Below are positions 28,701 through 37,812 of a stretch of DNA of 64,000 nucleotides, piece after piece (within the stretch, counting starts at the first letter, position 1; each line of letters starts with the position of its first letter). Below the pieces are notes generated by a model. That model saw only the letters and a program-made list of their open reading frames with translations. It ran no database searches and had not been told where the DNA came from. The translations under genes were made by a program, and so were the position numbers. The stretch covers positions 1 to 64,000 of the forward strand of contig CAJXNY010000015.1 in the NCBI GenBank assembly GCA_913057435.1. Direction: 5' to 3'. The DNA comes from an uncultured Oceanospirillaceae bacterium. GTDB taxonomy: Bacteria; Pseudomonadota; Gammaproteobacteria; Pseudomonadales; Balneatricaceae.

Positions 28701-31700
28701 AGCTTTCCATCAATCCTAAGCTTCACTGCGTAGTAATGATGCGCCTTTATGGCCTGGTTGTTTTTCGCTTCAGGCTTACTTCCAAGATACTTCCCAAACT
28801 CGAGAATATCGGGCGTCACAGCTACTGATTTTAAAAGGTCAGGTTGAGCCCCTTGGGTGGTATGGCGAACTCCGCCCATGGATATCATTATTTCATGACC
28901 ACTTTCGACATTTCTGACAACAGATCCAGCAAAGTGCTGTTTGGCATAGGCCCTGGCATTCGCCGTCATTTCCTTCAAAGACTCAGCGCTGCCGATTCCG
29001 TCGCCATCAGTTTCCAGTACAGGGGCATCGTCAGGCACGCGAGATAACGGGCTTCGATCAGACCGCCCCATGGCCGGTGCCGACTCCAGCTGTTCAGCCA
29101 GATCGGTTAGAAACAACTTCATCCGATCTTCTTCCGTCACGGTCATGAAATGCGGCTTGGTCGCTTTCTTCCCGCTGGCAGCCCGGCCAGCTTGTCGCAC
29201 CAGGTACGCCAGATCAGCGTTAGATAGCTCTGGCAGCTCAGCAAACCCAGCTTTACGCAGCGCCTGGCGGATAGCTCCAATGAACTCCTGAACAGCACGT
29301 TTGATGCGGGCAGGCATGGACTCATAAGCCTGATTGCCTGCTACATGAGCAACGAACTCATCGACTAGGTATTCATTGCGGCGGGAGCTTGTGATCTCAC
29401 CTGACGCAATCATATCGGCAGCGGTCTGGAAGTACGGTTCCATCCTGTCAGCAATACCGGCTTCTTTGGCCCGGGCGCGCAGGCCTTTAATGCCGCCCAG
29501 CTTGGCCCAGACCTTGTTATATGCTGCAGTGAATTCCCGACCAAACAACTGACGGCCACCATGGTGACGCCCCTCGTGCAGAATGGCTTCTTCAACAGCG
29601 GTGGCACTGGCCATGCGATCGGCAACGATGAAGACCTCATTGCCATGCAGAACAGCGTTTATCTGGTCAGTTGCACCCTCTTCTTCTGCTTGTTCGATAA
29701 TGTCTGCGGGCAGGCTGGTTTCAGTTTCCACCACTCGCACCGTCACGCCAGACAACTGAAAGCGCTTTTTAAGGCGATCTGCTACTTCAGATACCTGATC
29801 GAAAGATAATGAACCGGTAGCCTGGCCACGAGAGAACAGCGCAACCCCCTGGTCAGTCTCTCGTGTATCCAGTGTTTCGAACAGGTGGTCGTAAGCACGA
29901 TTGACCGCTTCCATTTCAGAAGCTAGAGGATAGGCGTATGCCTCACTGTCACCCAGGGCTTCGTTAATTGTGGCGTGATCGTTTTCACTCACGATGTTGG
30001 CCAGGTAATCGTTACTGTGCCCCTCAGCATCAAGCTTGCCAATCACATACCGCTCGAAAGTACGTGCGGTCATCTCACGGACAGTTGACCAGTAATCTTT
30101 TGTCCGGCCAGAGTCCAGCCGCATAGACCGTTCAGCAAGCCTAGTTTCATTCTGAATAGCACTCGAAACGCCTTGGAATGCCGAATAAACCTCTGTACGG
30201 ACCGAGAAGTCTTCATCTGACGCTTTAACAAAAGTAGGCCGACCATCAATGACCTTAGTGACGCGCCCTCGGCGCTTGTGCTCCGTCAGGTACGTAGAGT
30301 TTTCAGCACCCTCCAGTCTGGCAAAGTAGTTATCGACAGCATGCCACCACTCATGCGCAAAGCTCCCTGCACCAGATTTCTTGGTGAGGTTGATGACCAC
30401 AGTATCAGGCTCATAGTGGGCGGCAGCAGGTTGCTTACCGCCTCGCCCCCGGGCACCGAAAGCCAAACCAAGCTGGCCATCCAATGAAAGCGCCATGGGC
30501 GGCACATCTATGACTTGAGCAAGGTCCAGTAATCCATCGTATGCCTCATTCAAATCCTGCTGGCGCTTATCACCTTCTACCCAGTTACCAAACTGAACAC
30601 CACGAAAGCCGAATTTCTCAGAAAACTGATCCGGTGTTACATCCTTACCCTGTCGATAGTCAGGTCCACTACGTGGGGAGTTGTCAGTACGACGAATAGC
30701 GCGCACCTGCTTTTTCTTCTTGAGCTGGTCAGTCAGCTCTTCAGCATGCTCGCGGATATAGGCCCGAGCCTCTGCCACTGTCGGCACCTGATGAAGCTCG
30801 ATGTATTTCCGGGCGGCAATCTTCTTGCCAATGAAAACCCCTTCTTTCCCCTGTTTGGACCAGATATCAAACTTCGGTGTTTTCGCTGAGCCAGCAACAG
30901 GCCCTGCAACCTTCTGGCGCACGAATGCCTTTGCTTCATCCAGGGTGTCAAAGTAACTTTCCTGCCCCATATTTCCGAAGCCAGCTTTCTTGGTGACATC
31001 GGTAACGGCGTACTTGTTGACGTTCTTTTCATCATGGAAAAGGTGGAAATGGCGCTTACCAAGGGAGTAATTCCCCAGCTGTTTTATCTGGCCAGCATCA
31101 AGGTCAGATGCAATGTTCAGCAATTCTGGGAATAGCTTGCTTCCTTCAACAGCCCCTTGGGAGCCCATCCGTTCCAGTACATGATCAACGTCGGTGTCGC
31201 TGCTCAAAAGGGTCTGAGTTATTCGGCGCGCAACGTCTACCTGCTCGGCCCAGCGGGAAACCTTGTATGCGCTTCTCGGCTTCGAGCCTATACGGGCGCG
31301 AACATGGGCAATTGCGGCAAGCGCTCGCTTATCGATGCCCGAAGCTGACAGTTTTGCATAATCCGGCTGCGGGAAAGACTTAGACAGAGGAACAGCTTTA
31401 GCATCGAGGTCGGCACTCACAGCCTTTTCGAAACTGGCAATATGCTTGCGGGCGCCGTGAAGCGTCTCGCCAAAGTCTTCAATTCGCTCATGCTTGTTGC
31501 CATCAAGCTGTGGGACTGGCTGATCCTGTTGAGCAGCCACTGTCTTATCTGCATCTGGCAGACTGTTTGGAGCCACCGAGCCTATGTCGACATCACCAGC
31601 CCGGACCTGCTTCACCAGTTCAACAGCTGCAACCTCTTCATCTGTCCGCTTGCTCACAGGCTTGCGAATAACCTGCCGGTACTGAGCTTCCAGCTGGGAA

Positions 31701-33706
31701 AACTGCTGAGAAGTAATCGTCGGCTTATGCTCCAGGCCCGGTGGGCGCTGCGCCTGACGCTCAACGATGTTACGGCCAATACCGTCATAGAGCGGGTCAA
31801 CTGGTGTGAACTTCCGCTCAGGCCGATCCTGCTTACCATAGATGACGTTTTCGCCGGGTGGCAGTTGCGCCATTGACTGATCAGGTAGCAAGCCCTGCTG
31901 CGCACTCTGGTCTTCCAGCATGCGTTCAGGTTCGGTTACCAGCCCACGCGGCAACAGGTCACCCTCAATAGCTGGGTCAGACTGCAGCGGAGTATTGCCC
32001 TCTTGGCCATACATTGCACTGAAGTGATTCGCCTGGCGCTGATCACGCTGGGCTGTTACCTCTTCAGGCTCCTGGCCATAGATAATGCCGCCATCAGTCA
32101 GCCGGTTATCTGGTGCTTTCTGGCTCAGCAATCGCGCTTGATTAGCACCAACAGCTTCGGGAGGATGCTGACCATCAATAGTGTGGCCGCTCTGTTCAGG
32201 ATCTGCTTGAGATGGAACAATCCCACCGCCTAGGATCTCGCCTTCTGATACAAAGGGCGCAGGGAAATAGTCAGCACGCGCCAGCTCTGGCTGCTCCATC
32301 ACATCACGGACAATGGCATTACCCTTTTCAGCCAATCTTACCGCGGCTATCTCATCGCCCCCACGGCGCACTTCGTCAGCCTTAGAAAAGAATCGCTTCG
32401 CGGTATTTAGTCGAACAGTTTCATCATCAAAACCCAGCTGTTCAGCTGAACGAATCATGCGGTCAATATCGGTAACAGGCCCGGCACTGCGCTGGTCATT
32501 ACGGGCACTGGCAGGGGCGTCATACTGTGCCCAGTTCTGAGGCTCGGCCTGGAATTCCACACCAAGGTCAGCAGCCGTCTGGCGCGACTTCATCTGTGAC
32601 ACAGCGTCGGGGGTCACATCTGTCTGCGCGTTGCCACGGGCCATTGCTTGATCCAGCGCATCACCACCAGTGGCAGCAGCCTCTTCGCCAGCGGCTTGAA
32701 TGCGGGCGTTAGCGTCATCTATGGGGGTTGGAGCAACGGCACCAGTAATTGCACCCACTGCGCCACCAGATACCCCGCCCAGCGTTGCACCAAAAGCCGC
32801 ATCTCGAATTACTCGACCGGTATCAACCTCGGCCCCTGTAGCTTGAGATAAAGCGCTCTGTACACCATAAGACTCAGCACCAGACTCAACGAATTCTTGC
32901 GTGCCCTCAGCGGTCGCGCCAGTACCCGCTCCTTTCAAGGCTCCTTGGCCGCCACGAAACATCTTTGACAGTGCAGGGCCTAGCACCGCACCAGACAATC
33001 CACCTACCCAGGCGCCATCAGCCGCAGCATCACGAGCAAGGTCTTCTGCCATTTGCTCTTTGGCGAGCAGCAAGACCTCCTCACCCTGGGTAAACTTGCT
33101 CGCCCGCTTGGTATAGGAATCGAATAACTCGCCATTTGCCAATTCATCGTAGGACAGGCTGTTAATCTGATCTCTCACCGAGTGGTATGCGCCGCCACCA
33201 ATGACGGCGGCATTTACAGCAGCAGGAGTGGCGTAGACAGATGTGCCGCCAGTTAATGGGGATACCCCTATCGCGCCTACTTGGGCAGCGGCATAAGGCA
33301 CCATTGATCCCGATGACTTGGCGATAGATGCAAGCAGGCCTGTTGCTGTATTCTCGCTTTCCTCCTGAAAGCCAGCGCTTTCCATTTCCTGACGAAGTAG
33401 CGGATCAATTCCTACGTATGTCTCTCTGGCGCTGGCCAGTAAGCCATCATCGACGCTCCAGTTAGAGTCAGTCGCCAGCTCAAGTGCTGTCAGCGCATGG
33501 CCAGTTGTTTCTTTTGCGCCAGACCACGCAGCTCGGCCAAGATCTGCCAGGAAATTATTATCCTGCTGAGCAAGCTTGAGTGCTTCTACCGTCGACTTCC
33601 CAGCGAATAGTTCGGGATCAATCTCGGGAAGCTGGGCGGCCAACTGCTCATCAGTGACATTAGCGAGGCCGGGGTTCAGCTCTCGCAGTTCAGATAGGTA
33701 GCTCAT
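25742..33706 (-). CDS. Giant polyvalent virion/ejection protein with LPD domains
   Basis: A 2654-aa phage protein. Gly/Ala-rich segments (about residues 130-330) could insert in membranes during DNA ejection. A domain with HEWWHAVDNYF near residue 1117, preceded by LSLDGQLGLAFGARGRGG, matches the LPD1-type large polyvalent protein domain; a second HExxH, ILHEGRHHGG, lies near 1376. A further part near 1600-1710 resembles LPD3, and the C-terminal third has LPD38-like sequence (MNKDDEDYRALEDWQKDSYWF). It is last in the late operon, the usual position for internal virion proteins of podoviruses. AGAGGACACGC gives the ribosome site. Domain names are from memory of the family patterns. Confidence 0.85.
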   Translation of the reverse strand: MSYLSELRELNPGLANVTDEQLAAQLPEIDPELFAGKSTVEALKLAQQDNNFLADLGRAAWSGAKETTGHALTALELATDSNWSVDDGLLASARETYVGIDPLLRQEMESAGFQEESENTATGLLASIAKSSGSMVPYAAAQVGAIGVSPLTGGTSVYATPAAVNAAVIGGGAYHSVRDQINSLSYDELANGELFDSYTKRASKFTQGEEVLLLAKEQMAEDLARDAAADGAWVGGLSGAVLGPALSKMFRGGQGALKGAGTGATAEGTQEFVESGAESYGVQSALSQATGAEVDTGRVIRDAAFGATLGGVSGGAVGAITGAVAPTPIDDANARIQAAGEEAAATGGDALDQAMARGNAQTDVTPDAVSQMKSRQTAADLGVEFQAEPQNWAQYDAPASARNDQRSAGPVTDIDRMIRSAEQLGFDDETVRLNTAKRFFSKADEVRRGGDEIAAVRLAEKGNAIVRDVMEQPELARADYFPAPFVSEGEILGGGIVPSQADPEQSGHTIDGQHPPEAVGANQARLLSQKAPDNRLTDGGIIYGQEPEEVTAQRDQRQANHFSAMYGQEGNTPLQSDPAIEGDLLPRGLVTEPERMLEDQSAQQGLLPDQSMAQLPPGENVIYGKQDRPERKFTPVDPLYDGIGRNIVERQAQRPPGLEHKPTITSQQFSQLEAQYRQVIRKPVSKRTDEEVAAVELVKQVRAGDVDIGSVAPNSLPDADKTVAAQQDQPVPQLDGNKHERIEDFGETLHGARKHIASFEKAVSADLDAKAVPLSKSFPQPDYAKLSASGIDKRALAAIAHVRARIGSKPRSAYKVSRWAEQVDVARRITQTLLSSDTDVDHVLERMGSQGAVEGSKLFPELLNIASDLDAGQIKQLGNYSLGKRHFHLFHDEKNVNKYAVTDVTKKAGFGNMGQESYFDTLDEAKAFVRQKVAGPVAGSAKTPKFDIWSKQGKEGVFIGKKIAARKYIELHQVPTVAEARAYIREHAEELTDQLKKKKQVRAIRRTDNSPRSGPDYRQGKDVTPDQFSEKFGFRGVQFGNWVEGDKRQQDLNEAYDGLLDLAQVIDVPPMALSLDGQLGLAFGARGRGGKQPAAAHYEPDTVVINLTKKSGAGSFAHEWWHAVDNYFARLEGAENSTYLTEHKRRGRVTKVIDGRPTFVKASDEDFSVRTEVYSAFQGVSSAIQNETRLAERSMRLDSGRTKDYWSTVREMTARTFERYVIGKLDAEGHSNDYLANIVSENDHATINEALGDSEAYAYPLASEMEAVNRAYDHLFETLDTRETDQGVALFSRGQATGSLSFDQVSEVADRLKKRFQLSGVTVRVVETETSLPADIIEQAEEEGATDQINAVLHGNEVFIVADRMASATAVEEAILHEGRHHGGRQLFGREFTAAYNKVWAKLGGIKGLRARAKEAGIADRMEPYFQTAADMIASGEITSSRRNEYLVDEFVAHVAGNQAYESMPARIKRAVQEFIGAIRQALRKAGFAELPELSNADLAYLVRQAGRAASGKKATKPHFMTVTEEDRMKLFLTDLAEQLESAPAMGRSDRSPLSRVPDDAPVLETDGDGIGSAESLKEMTANARAYAKQHFAGSVVRNVESGHEIMISMGGVRHTTQGAQPDLLKSVAVTPDILEFGKYLGSKPEAKNNQAIKAHHYYAVKLRIDGKLHDVVADVREMADGKRYYDHSFEAQKKEPESPASSHSRNPSSSEVDDTTPNPSIEGTSRFSRSTTSENFDDLNEDQAAFLNKIGPETTVQSLKRRFDEITDNWRLKVRQQLVDRYAPLYEVDKKARGEDVIEESIQDSSWVLARMAQSADGALNAMLNHGRIKYQGGVIDLQNGTKGLIDTLKKLGDSAEVERFMGWIAANRSKAIMDRAQAARDKAAELKSEKANLQQMLTEPDVSPGQIRSIKKFIKDTDRLIGIEQDKAAIDERLFTPEEVAAGIKLNKGQTANGKGRDELYTQVFDEFQQFRDDVLTIAKDAGIISEDNHSMWRDEFYVPFYRVMEDEEVKGPVVGGGLSRQQAYKKLKGGEQNLNDLLGNTLMNFNHLITASLKNQAAAKALENAEAIGAAEATTESRRDKKQSTFVLRGGKAHYYNVSDPLVYRALITMSDSAIKFPGMKLMRSFKRVFTNFTTASPQFIAANLIRDTLQAAATSEVSGNVAKNVYQGAKAYRIFNKDSRARAKMLASGGAFSFGHVYGEDADALKVQINGELRRASVIKDPAQALGVVRKIWEKYQDIGDGFENVNRAAVYEQNEDKGQLYAAFKSRDLMDFSQRGMNPVITFLIDTVPFLNARIQGLDKLYRSGAKPIAKVLSGKGTKADKQAAARFSVVTGALTLATMALYLMNKDDEDYRALEDWQKDSYWFVKVGDHAFFIPKPFEVGAIATMAERGLEQLIDDQAKPELFLERFGHMLSDTFSFNPVPHIARPLLDIKANKDQFTGRPIESMSMERLSPSLRSRTNTSDPAKWVSAGLESTVGAAFGNDSMGVLSPVQVDYLVRNYLGWLGERAVAVTDSTSKLARGFDEPTKEWHEYQPMRRFYRDLSKPQYTKYQTEFYEGLKEVNRLYADVRKLQELGQVDDAQAIIREHGSKLRLRKALAKRQRQLSMLTSRMKMIKQGGLPAETKRQRLDVLQQRKNQLVKVVHDLLNR

Positions 33707-33739
33707 TACAGCGTGTCCTCTCGACAGGCTTGGGGGAGA

Positions 33740-34522
33740 TTATTGTAACAACCCTTTTCGCTGCCCTAGCAGAGCTTCGGCTTGCGCTTTGAATTGCGGC
33801 GGCAGGTAAGGTAGTGCCATTTTAACCAGATCTGGCGATACCTGCTTACCTTGAGAAAAGCCGCTTATCACCTGGGCAGCCGCCTCCATCGGCTGCAGGT
33901 TCGCCTGAGATGGAGCTCCTGTAGCATATTGCCCGCCGGTTGTTGTGCGTTGAGTCTCTGCTTCGGTTTCCAGCTCGCTCAGCAGCTTTCTCTGCTTGGC
34001 GTTTCGATGAGTTCCGCCCGGTAACACCAACCCACTCACTGTTTGCGTAGTTTGAAGTGACGGGCCCGGAGCCTGCTTTGCTTTAAACCCAAGCAGCTGA
34101 TCAATCTCACTGCGAATTTCGGTCATCCGGGCACTCTGGGCATCACCTGATAGGTCGTTCTTGGCTAACGCTGCCATCTCCGATTTTAAAACATCCACCT
34201 TCGCGCTGACCGCTGGGTCCAAATAGCTTTTTGACTGACCTCGCATGTTCGCTACTCGCTCATTTGAGGAGCGATTCTGGCGGTTTTGCTCCGCCTTAAA
34301 GTCCATTTCGGTCTTGGACCGCCCCTTCGCCAAATGGTCCTGCAGCACTTCGGATTCAATACGCGCATCACGATTGGTCTGTGCAATATCCTTGTCGTGC
34401 TGCATTTTCTTATTGAGCAAAGCCTGATTGCGCGCTTCCTGCGCCTGCTCTCGCAATGTCTTGCTCATTCCTGCGCCAGTGCTTTTCAGAGTTTCGGCAG
34501 CGATATTACTGAGCAGGCCCAT
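33740..34522 (-). CDS. Phage structural or ejection-associated protein
   Basis: A 260-aa, Gln/Ala-rich helical protein (NKKMQHDKDIAQTNRDARIE, then a coiled-coil stretch and LPYLPPQFKAQAEALLGQRKG at the end). The composition resembles internal virion proteins. It overlaps the preceding gene by 17 bp and lies 33 bp before the giant polyvalent protein, so they form one translational unit. No named family recognised. Confidence 0.75.
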   Translation of the reverse strand: MGLLSNIAAETLKSTGAGMSKTLREQAQEARNQALLNKKMQHDKDIAQTNRDARIESEVLQDHLAKGRSKTEMDFKAEQNRQNRSSNERVANMRGQSKSYLDPAVSAKVDVLKSEMAALAKNDLSGDAQSARMTEIRSEIDQLLGFKAKQAPGPSLQTTQTVSGLVLPGGTHRNAKQRKLLSELETEAETQRTTTGGQYATGAPSQANLQPMEAAAQVISGFSQGKQVSPDLVKMALPYLPPQFKAQAEALLGQRKGLLQ

Positions 34523-35024
34523 GGCTCACCTCCTGACCTGGTTGCTCGCTGGAGCCAAGCTGCTGGAATTCGTCCATCACCTCAACATACTGCTGCCGCT
34601 CCTCGTCGGTCAGGGTTACACGCTGGCCAAACAAATCCAGCGCCGTATAGAAGGCCTCTTCGGTAACCTGGGCTTCCTGCTGCTCAGGCACCAGCTGTCG
34701 ATCAATCAGCAGCTCACCAATAGCGCGGGCCGTTTCGACGGTTGCCTGAAACAGCATCCGTGGCGGCACCTGCTGCTGATTTTGTTCAGCCATTTTGAGA
34801 CTGAATATCATCATGTTGCTCAGCATTACCCCCATAGCCTGAGACAAATTCTGGTCACGCTGCAGGGTGTCGATAATGGCATCCGCTTTTTCATAAACAT
34901 GTTTCACCATCAACCCTGCAACCAAGTCGTATTTATCCTGGTCGCTGGCCGGTTGCTGGCTTGGCGCTTGTGTCTGTTCGGCAGGCACAGGGCTGCCCTG
35001 CTCCATCTGGAGTAATCCGTTCAT
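34506..35024 (-). CDS. Phage protein of the virion assembly module
   Basis: A 172-aa acidic helical protein; the first 30 residues are Gln/Pro-rich and the remainder has three predicted long helices (YDLVAGLMVKHVYEKADAIID...). AAGGTATTCAC precedes its ATG. It sits between two Gly/Ser- and Gln-rich virion-type proteins, so a role as internal virion or assembly protein is likely. Family not recognised. Confidence 0.72.
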   Translation of the reverse strand: MNGLLQMEQGSPVPAEQTQAPSQQPASDQDKYDLVAGLMVKHVYEKADAIIDTLQRDQNLSQAMGVMLSNMMIFSLKMAEQNQQQVPPRMLFQATVETARAIGELLIDRQLVPEQQEAQVTEEAFYTALDLFGQRVTLTDEERQQYVEVMDEFQQLGSSEQPGQEVSHGPAQ

Positions 35025-35039
35025 GTGAATACCTTGGGT

Positions 35040-35999
35040 TTACGCTGTAGGCCAGCGGAGGTTGAGATTAAAGTCAGGTGCCTGGTAGGCGGTAGCGGTG
35101 ACAAGTGGTGATTGCTGCTGTACTTGAGCCAGCAGACCGTTCTGATTGGCGACCCCGAATGAACCGGCGGGAGTAGAAGGCGAACTGATACCCGGTGTTC
35201 CAGCAACAAATGAGGCATCAACATGATCTTTCACGGGGTTGCCCAAGCGGTCCATTGCAACGGAGGCAAGCGGATTGCTGACCAGGCTTGCTGGAGCTAT
35301 AGCAGAGGTCACCATGTTCGATAGAACCTGACCGCCGAAGTCAGATGCTGCGTTGCTGTTTTTATCGAGACCCAGGGACTCCCGTGCGTTGGCCTGAGCA
35401 TTTGCGCCTACTGCCGACTTGGCAACGGAAGAGGCAGCCATCGCCCCGAAAGGACCCCCAATAACGCCTCCCAGCAGGCCAAGGCCAATTGATGACGCTG
35501 TACCAAGAGCACTATCCTGGGCATTGACGCCTGCCTGGCGAGACATCGACCCTCGAAAAGCAGCGTCATAACCCTCAACATCCGGGTCAATGCCATGCTT
35601 CTTTGCCAGTGCCACATCAGCCAAGGCATCTTTTGCCGCTTCTGCAGTAGACTCAGCGGTCATCCCGCGATCAGTCAGGCCTCGACGATCAGCCACGGAA
35701 CTCGCCTGGTAACCCTCCCTTGAGCGCCTGCCAGAAAGCGAATCACGCGCACGACCAGCAGCAGAGCCACCACCCTCACGTCCGATACCACCTTGCCCAC
35801 TACTTACACCATCTCGACTGGTACGCCCCCGGCGGTCATCACTGCTACTCGGGCCACCACCGGTGTTATCGCCGCTACTGCTACCGCCACCAAACTGCCC
35901 GGCGGCATCGGCACCATCAAGGCCGCCGCTACCAAAGCCCCAACCGTTAATAGTGCCTACAGCAAACTGGCGCTCTATTTGAGCCTTTCTGAATGACAT
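35040..35999 (-). CDS. Gly/Ser-rich virion protein
   Basis: A 319-aa protein. Residues 20-100 are very rich in Gly, Ser, Asp and Arg (GGSSSGDNTGGGPSSSDDRRG) and look disordered. The middle carries glycine-rich hydrophobic stretches (ALGTASSIGLGLLGGVIGGP) like those of membrane-active ejection proteins. The ATG overlaps the previous stop (TAATG). Function inferred from position only. Confidence 0.72.
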   Translation of the reverse strand: MSFRKAQIERQFAVGTINGWGFGSGGLDGADAAGQFGGGSSSGDNTGGGPSSSDDRRGRTSRDGVSSGQGGIGREGGGSAAGRARDSLSGRRSREGYQASSVADRRGLTDRGMTAESTAEAAKDALADVALAKKHGIDPDVEGYDAAFRGSMSRQAGVNAQDSALGTASSIGLGLLGGVIGGPFGAMAASSVAKSAVGANAQANARESLGLDKNSNAASDFGGQVLSNMVTSAIAPASLVSNPLASVAMDRLGNPVKDHVDASFVAGTPGISSPSTPAGSFGVANQNGLLAQVQQQSPLVTATAYQAPDFNLNLRWPTA

Positions 36000-36250
36000 T
36001 ACTTATTACCCCCGGCAAGCGAACCACTGCCAGTAAGCAAACCCTTTTTCAGGGCAATAGAGCCCTGTGGCGCAGCAGCGTAATACTGATCACGACGCTG
36101 AGCCGCCAGTTCCTTGGCATCTTTTGATGCTTCGTGTGCAGCAATGCCAGAGCCAACACCAGACATTACATCACCAACCCACTCGCCACTTTCCAGGTAT
36201 TTACCAAAGCCAGAGGACGCACTTTTTAAAACAGAGTCATACCAGGCCAT
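35999..36250 (-). CDS. Small virion-module protein
   Basis: An 83-aa protein starting MAWYDSVLKSASSGFGKYLE with a Gly/Ala-rich middle. ATG at 36250 is chosen because GAGG lies 9 nt upstream; it begins one base after the stop of the previous gene. Short proteins like this are common beside ejection proteins. No family recognised. Confidence 0.7.
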   Translation of the reverse strand: MAWYDSVLKSASSGFGKYLESGEWVGDVMSGVGSGIAAHEASKDAKELAAQRRDQYYAAAPQGSIALKKGLLTGSGSLAGGNK

Positions 36251-36251
36251 A

Positions 36252-37313
36252 TCAGTTCGCCTCATTCATGTAGGTTGCCCAGCCCTGCTGCCAGATTTCA
36301 GCTTCTGAATACAGGCCAGATATATTGTTAGTCAGGCTCTGCAACAACTCTTGCTGCTGGGTAATCATCGTCGCCTTATCTTCAGCGCTAATATTTGGTG
36401 AGGTCTGAATTTCTGTAATATTGATAGATGTGGTTTTGGTGAGGTCCTGAATAGCCGTAGTCAGCTGGCCACGGAAGTTTGCATACACCTCACGATCAAG
36501 CTGGCCTTGCTGGAACGTCTGATCAGCATTTTTCATTGATGACTCGAACTGACGGTCGAGCCCAGCCTGCCAAGCGCTAAATGCATGCTTCTGATTGGTT
36601 TGCGCCTGGTTGTAATAAGTCGAGGAGTCTTGCTGAGCAATAGGCAAGGCTACGTCCATCATCGCCGCCTGGGCTGCTTCAGCACCAACAGAGCTGTTCA
36701 GAAGGCCACGGCTATTAGCGTAATCCTGCCCCTTGTAATAGGCACGTTGCATTAACGGGTTTTCTTTCTGAAGCAGCCCGCTCAGCTGCCCCTGCACCGT
36801 ATCTGTACCGGCATTAACTTCACGAGTAGCCATTCCAGGCACAAAACCTGTAGCGCCGCTCTGCCCGTTCGCTGCCTGCTTATTCTTATATTCATCAGAG
36901 TTCAGGAACGCATTACGAATACCATCGTATGTATCACCTGAATTAGCCCACCACTGAAAGCCGGAGTCGTTGTCACTGACTTCTCGGCCCAATACGCTAC
37001 TGTAGAGGCTTTTAATTTGATCAGGGGTTGCCACTGTCCCAGCACTGCTATTCGGAGTGGAGGTCGCAACTGGCTGTGAGGAGGCGCTTGATGAGCCACC
37101 GGTCAGCGATGGAGAAGCCGGGGCTGCAGGTTTTGCCGTAGTCGGAGATTGCTTGCTCTTATACTCATCTGAGTTCTTAAACGCATTTGAAATACCTTCC
37201 AGGCTATCACCGGAGTTCGCCCAGAATTGAAACCCGGAGTCATTGTCACTGACTTCGCGCCCCAATACGCTACTGTAGAGATCCTTGATCTGTTTCTGTG
37301 TGGCTGCCGCCAT
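36252..37313 (-). CDS. Tail-associated protein with two DUF4214-like repeats
   Basis: A 353-aa protein. Two near-identical ~50-residue repeats (IKDLYSSVLGREVSDNDSGF... and IKSLYSSVLGREVSDNDSGF...; about residues 6-55 and 98-147) match the DUF4214 pattern. They are joined by a Ser/Thr/Pro linker. The C-terminal half is Gln-rich and helical. The repeat is also conserved at DNA level (36890-37030 and 37160-37290), so the duplication is recent or kept by conversion. GAGGTGACCT precedes the ATG, directly after a GNRA hairpin. Likely a virion protein exposed to the cell surface. Confidence 0.77.
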   Translation of the reverse strand: MAAATQKQIKDLYSSVLGREVSDNDSGFQFWANSGDSLEGISNAFKNSDEYKSKQSPTTAKPAAPASPSLTGGSSSASSQPVATSTPNSSAGTVATPDQIKSLYSSVLGREVSDNDSGFQWWANSGDTYDGIRNAFLNSDEYKNKQAANGQSGATGFVPGMATREVNAGTDTVQGQLSGLLQKENPLMQRAYYKGQDYANSRGLLNSSVGAEAAQAAMMDVALPIAQQDSSTYYNQAQTNQKHAFSAWQAGLDRQFESSMKNADQTFQQGQLDREVYANFRGQLTTAIQDLTKTTSINITEIQTSPNISAEDKATMITQQQELLQSLTNNISGLYSEAEIWQQGWATYMNEAN

Positions 37314-37326
37314 AGGTCACCTCATA

Positions 37327-37340
37327 TCGCCTCACGGCGA
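37327..37340 (-). repeat. GNRA-capped hairpin in a late-operon leader
   Basis: On the minus strand: TCGCC GTGA GGCGA. It stands just before the GAGGTGACCT ribosome site of the DUF4214-like gene. One of at least ten copies of this hairpin family in the late operon. Confidence 0.6.
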
Positions 37341-37353
37341 GAATCAAGCGGAT

Positions 37354-37812
37354 TTAAATTGCAGTTATCTTTTCAAGCGCACCCTCGGCAGCCGGATCGA
37401 CTAACTCCAATGCCGCTTTACGTGCCCAGCTGGTTTTCCAGATCTGATTGACCTGCTTTGCTCTAGCCGCTGCTATTGACGCGAGCAATGTAAGATCCGC
37501 TGCATGATTGGTGTTTTCAGCATCGCGCCACTCGTAGCCATCAGGTGTACCACCCAGCGCCATAAACACCGTAAGCGCCTCGTTCAGCGCCGCCATTGAT
37601 GATGGATTAGCCTGAAAGATCACCCCAGCCACATCGACTGTCGCATCAACATCAATCAAACCATCATCTCGATCTGCTTCAATCTGTGCGTACTTTTCTG
37701 CAATTCGGTCTTCTGGGATGATGACCTGTAGCTGATCCCGTTCAGCCTGTGCCTCGATCTCAGGCGCAGTCATCGGCACCAGCTTGCCGTTTACCCGCTT
37801 AAACTGATCCAT
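37354..37812 (-). CDS. DUF4376-like tail fibre assembly protein
   Basis: A 152-aa protein; the C-terminal part (NPSSMAALNEALTVFMALGG, then GYEWRDAENTNHAAD and LLASIAAARA) matches the DUF4376 region of tail-fibre assembly and fibre-cap proteins. ATG at 37812 has GGGAG nearby. It overlaps the end of the preceding tail gene by 14 bp. Helps fold or join tail fibres, by family. Confidence 0.78.
   Translation of the reverse strand: MDQFKRVNGKLVPMTAPEIEAQAERDQLQVIIPEDRIAEKYAQIEADRDDGLIDVDATVDVAGVIFQANPSSMAALNEALTVFMALGGTPDGYEWRDAENTNHAADLTLLASIAAARAKQVNQIWKTSWARKAALELVDPAAEGALEKITAI

Noticed and set aside
25742-33706. N4-type virion RNA polymerase
   Set aside because: The capsid is N4-gp56-like, but the giant protein shows LPD and zincin-like motifs and no T7-type polymerase motifs that I can see.
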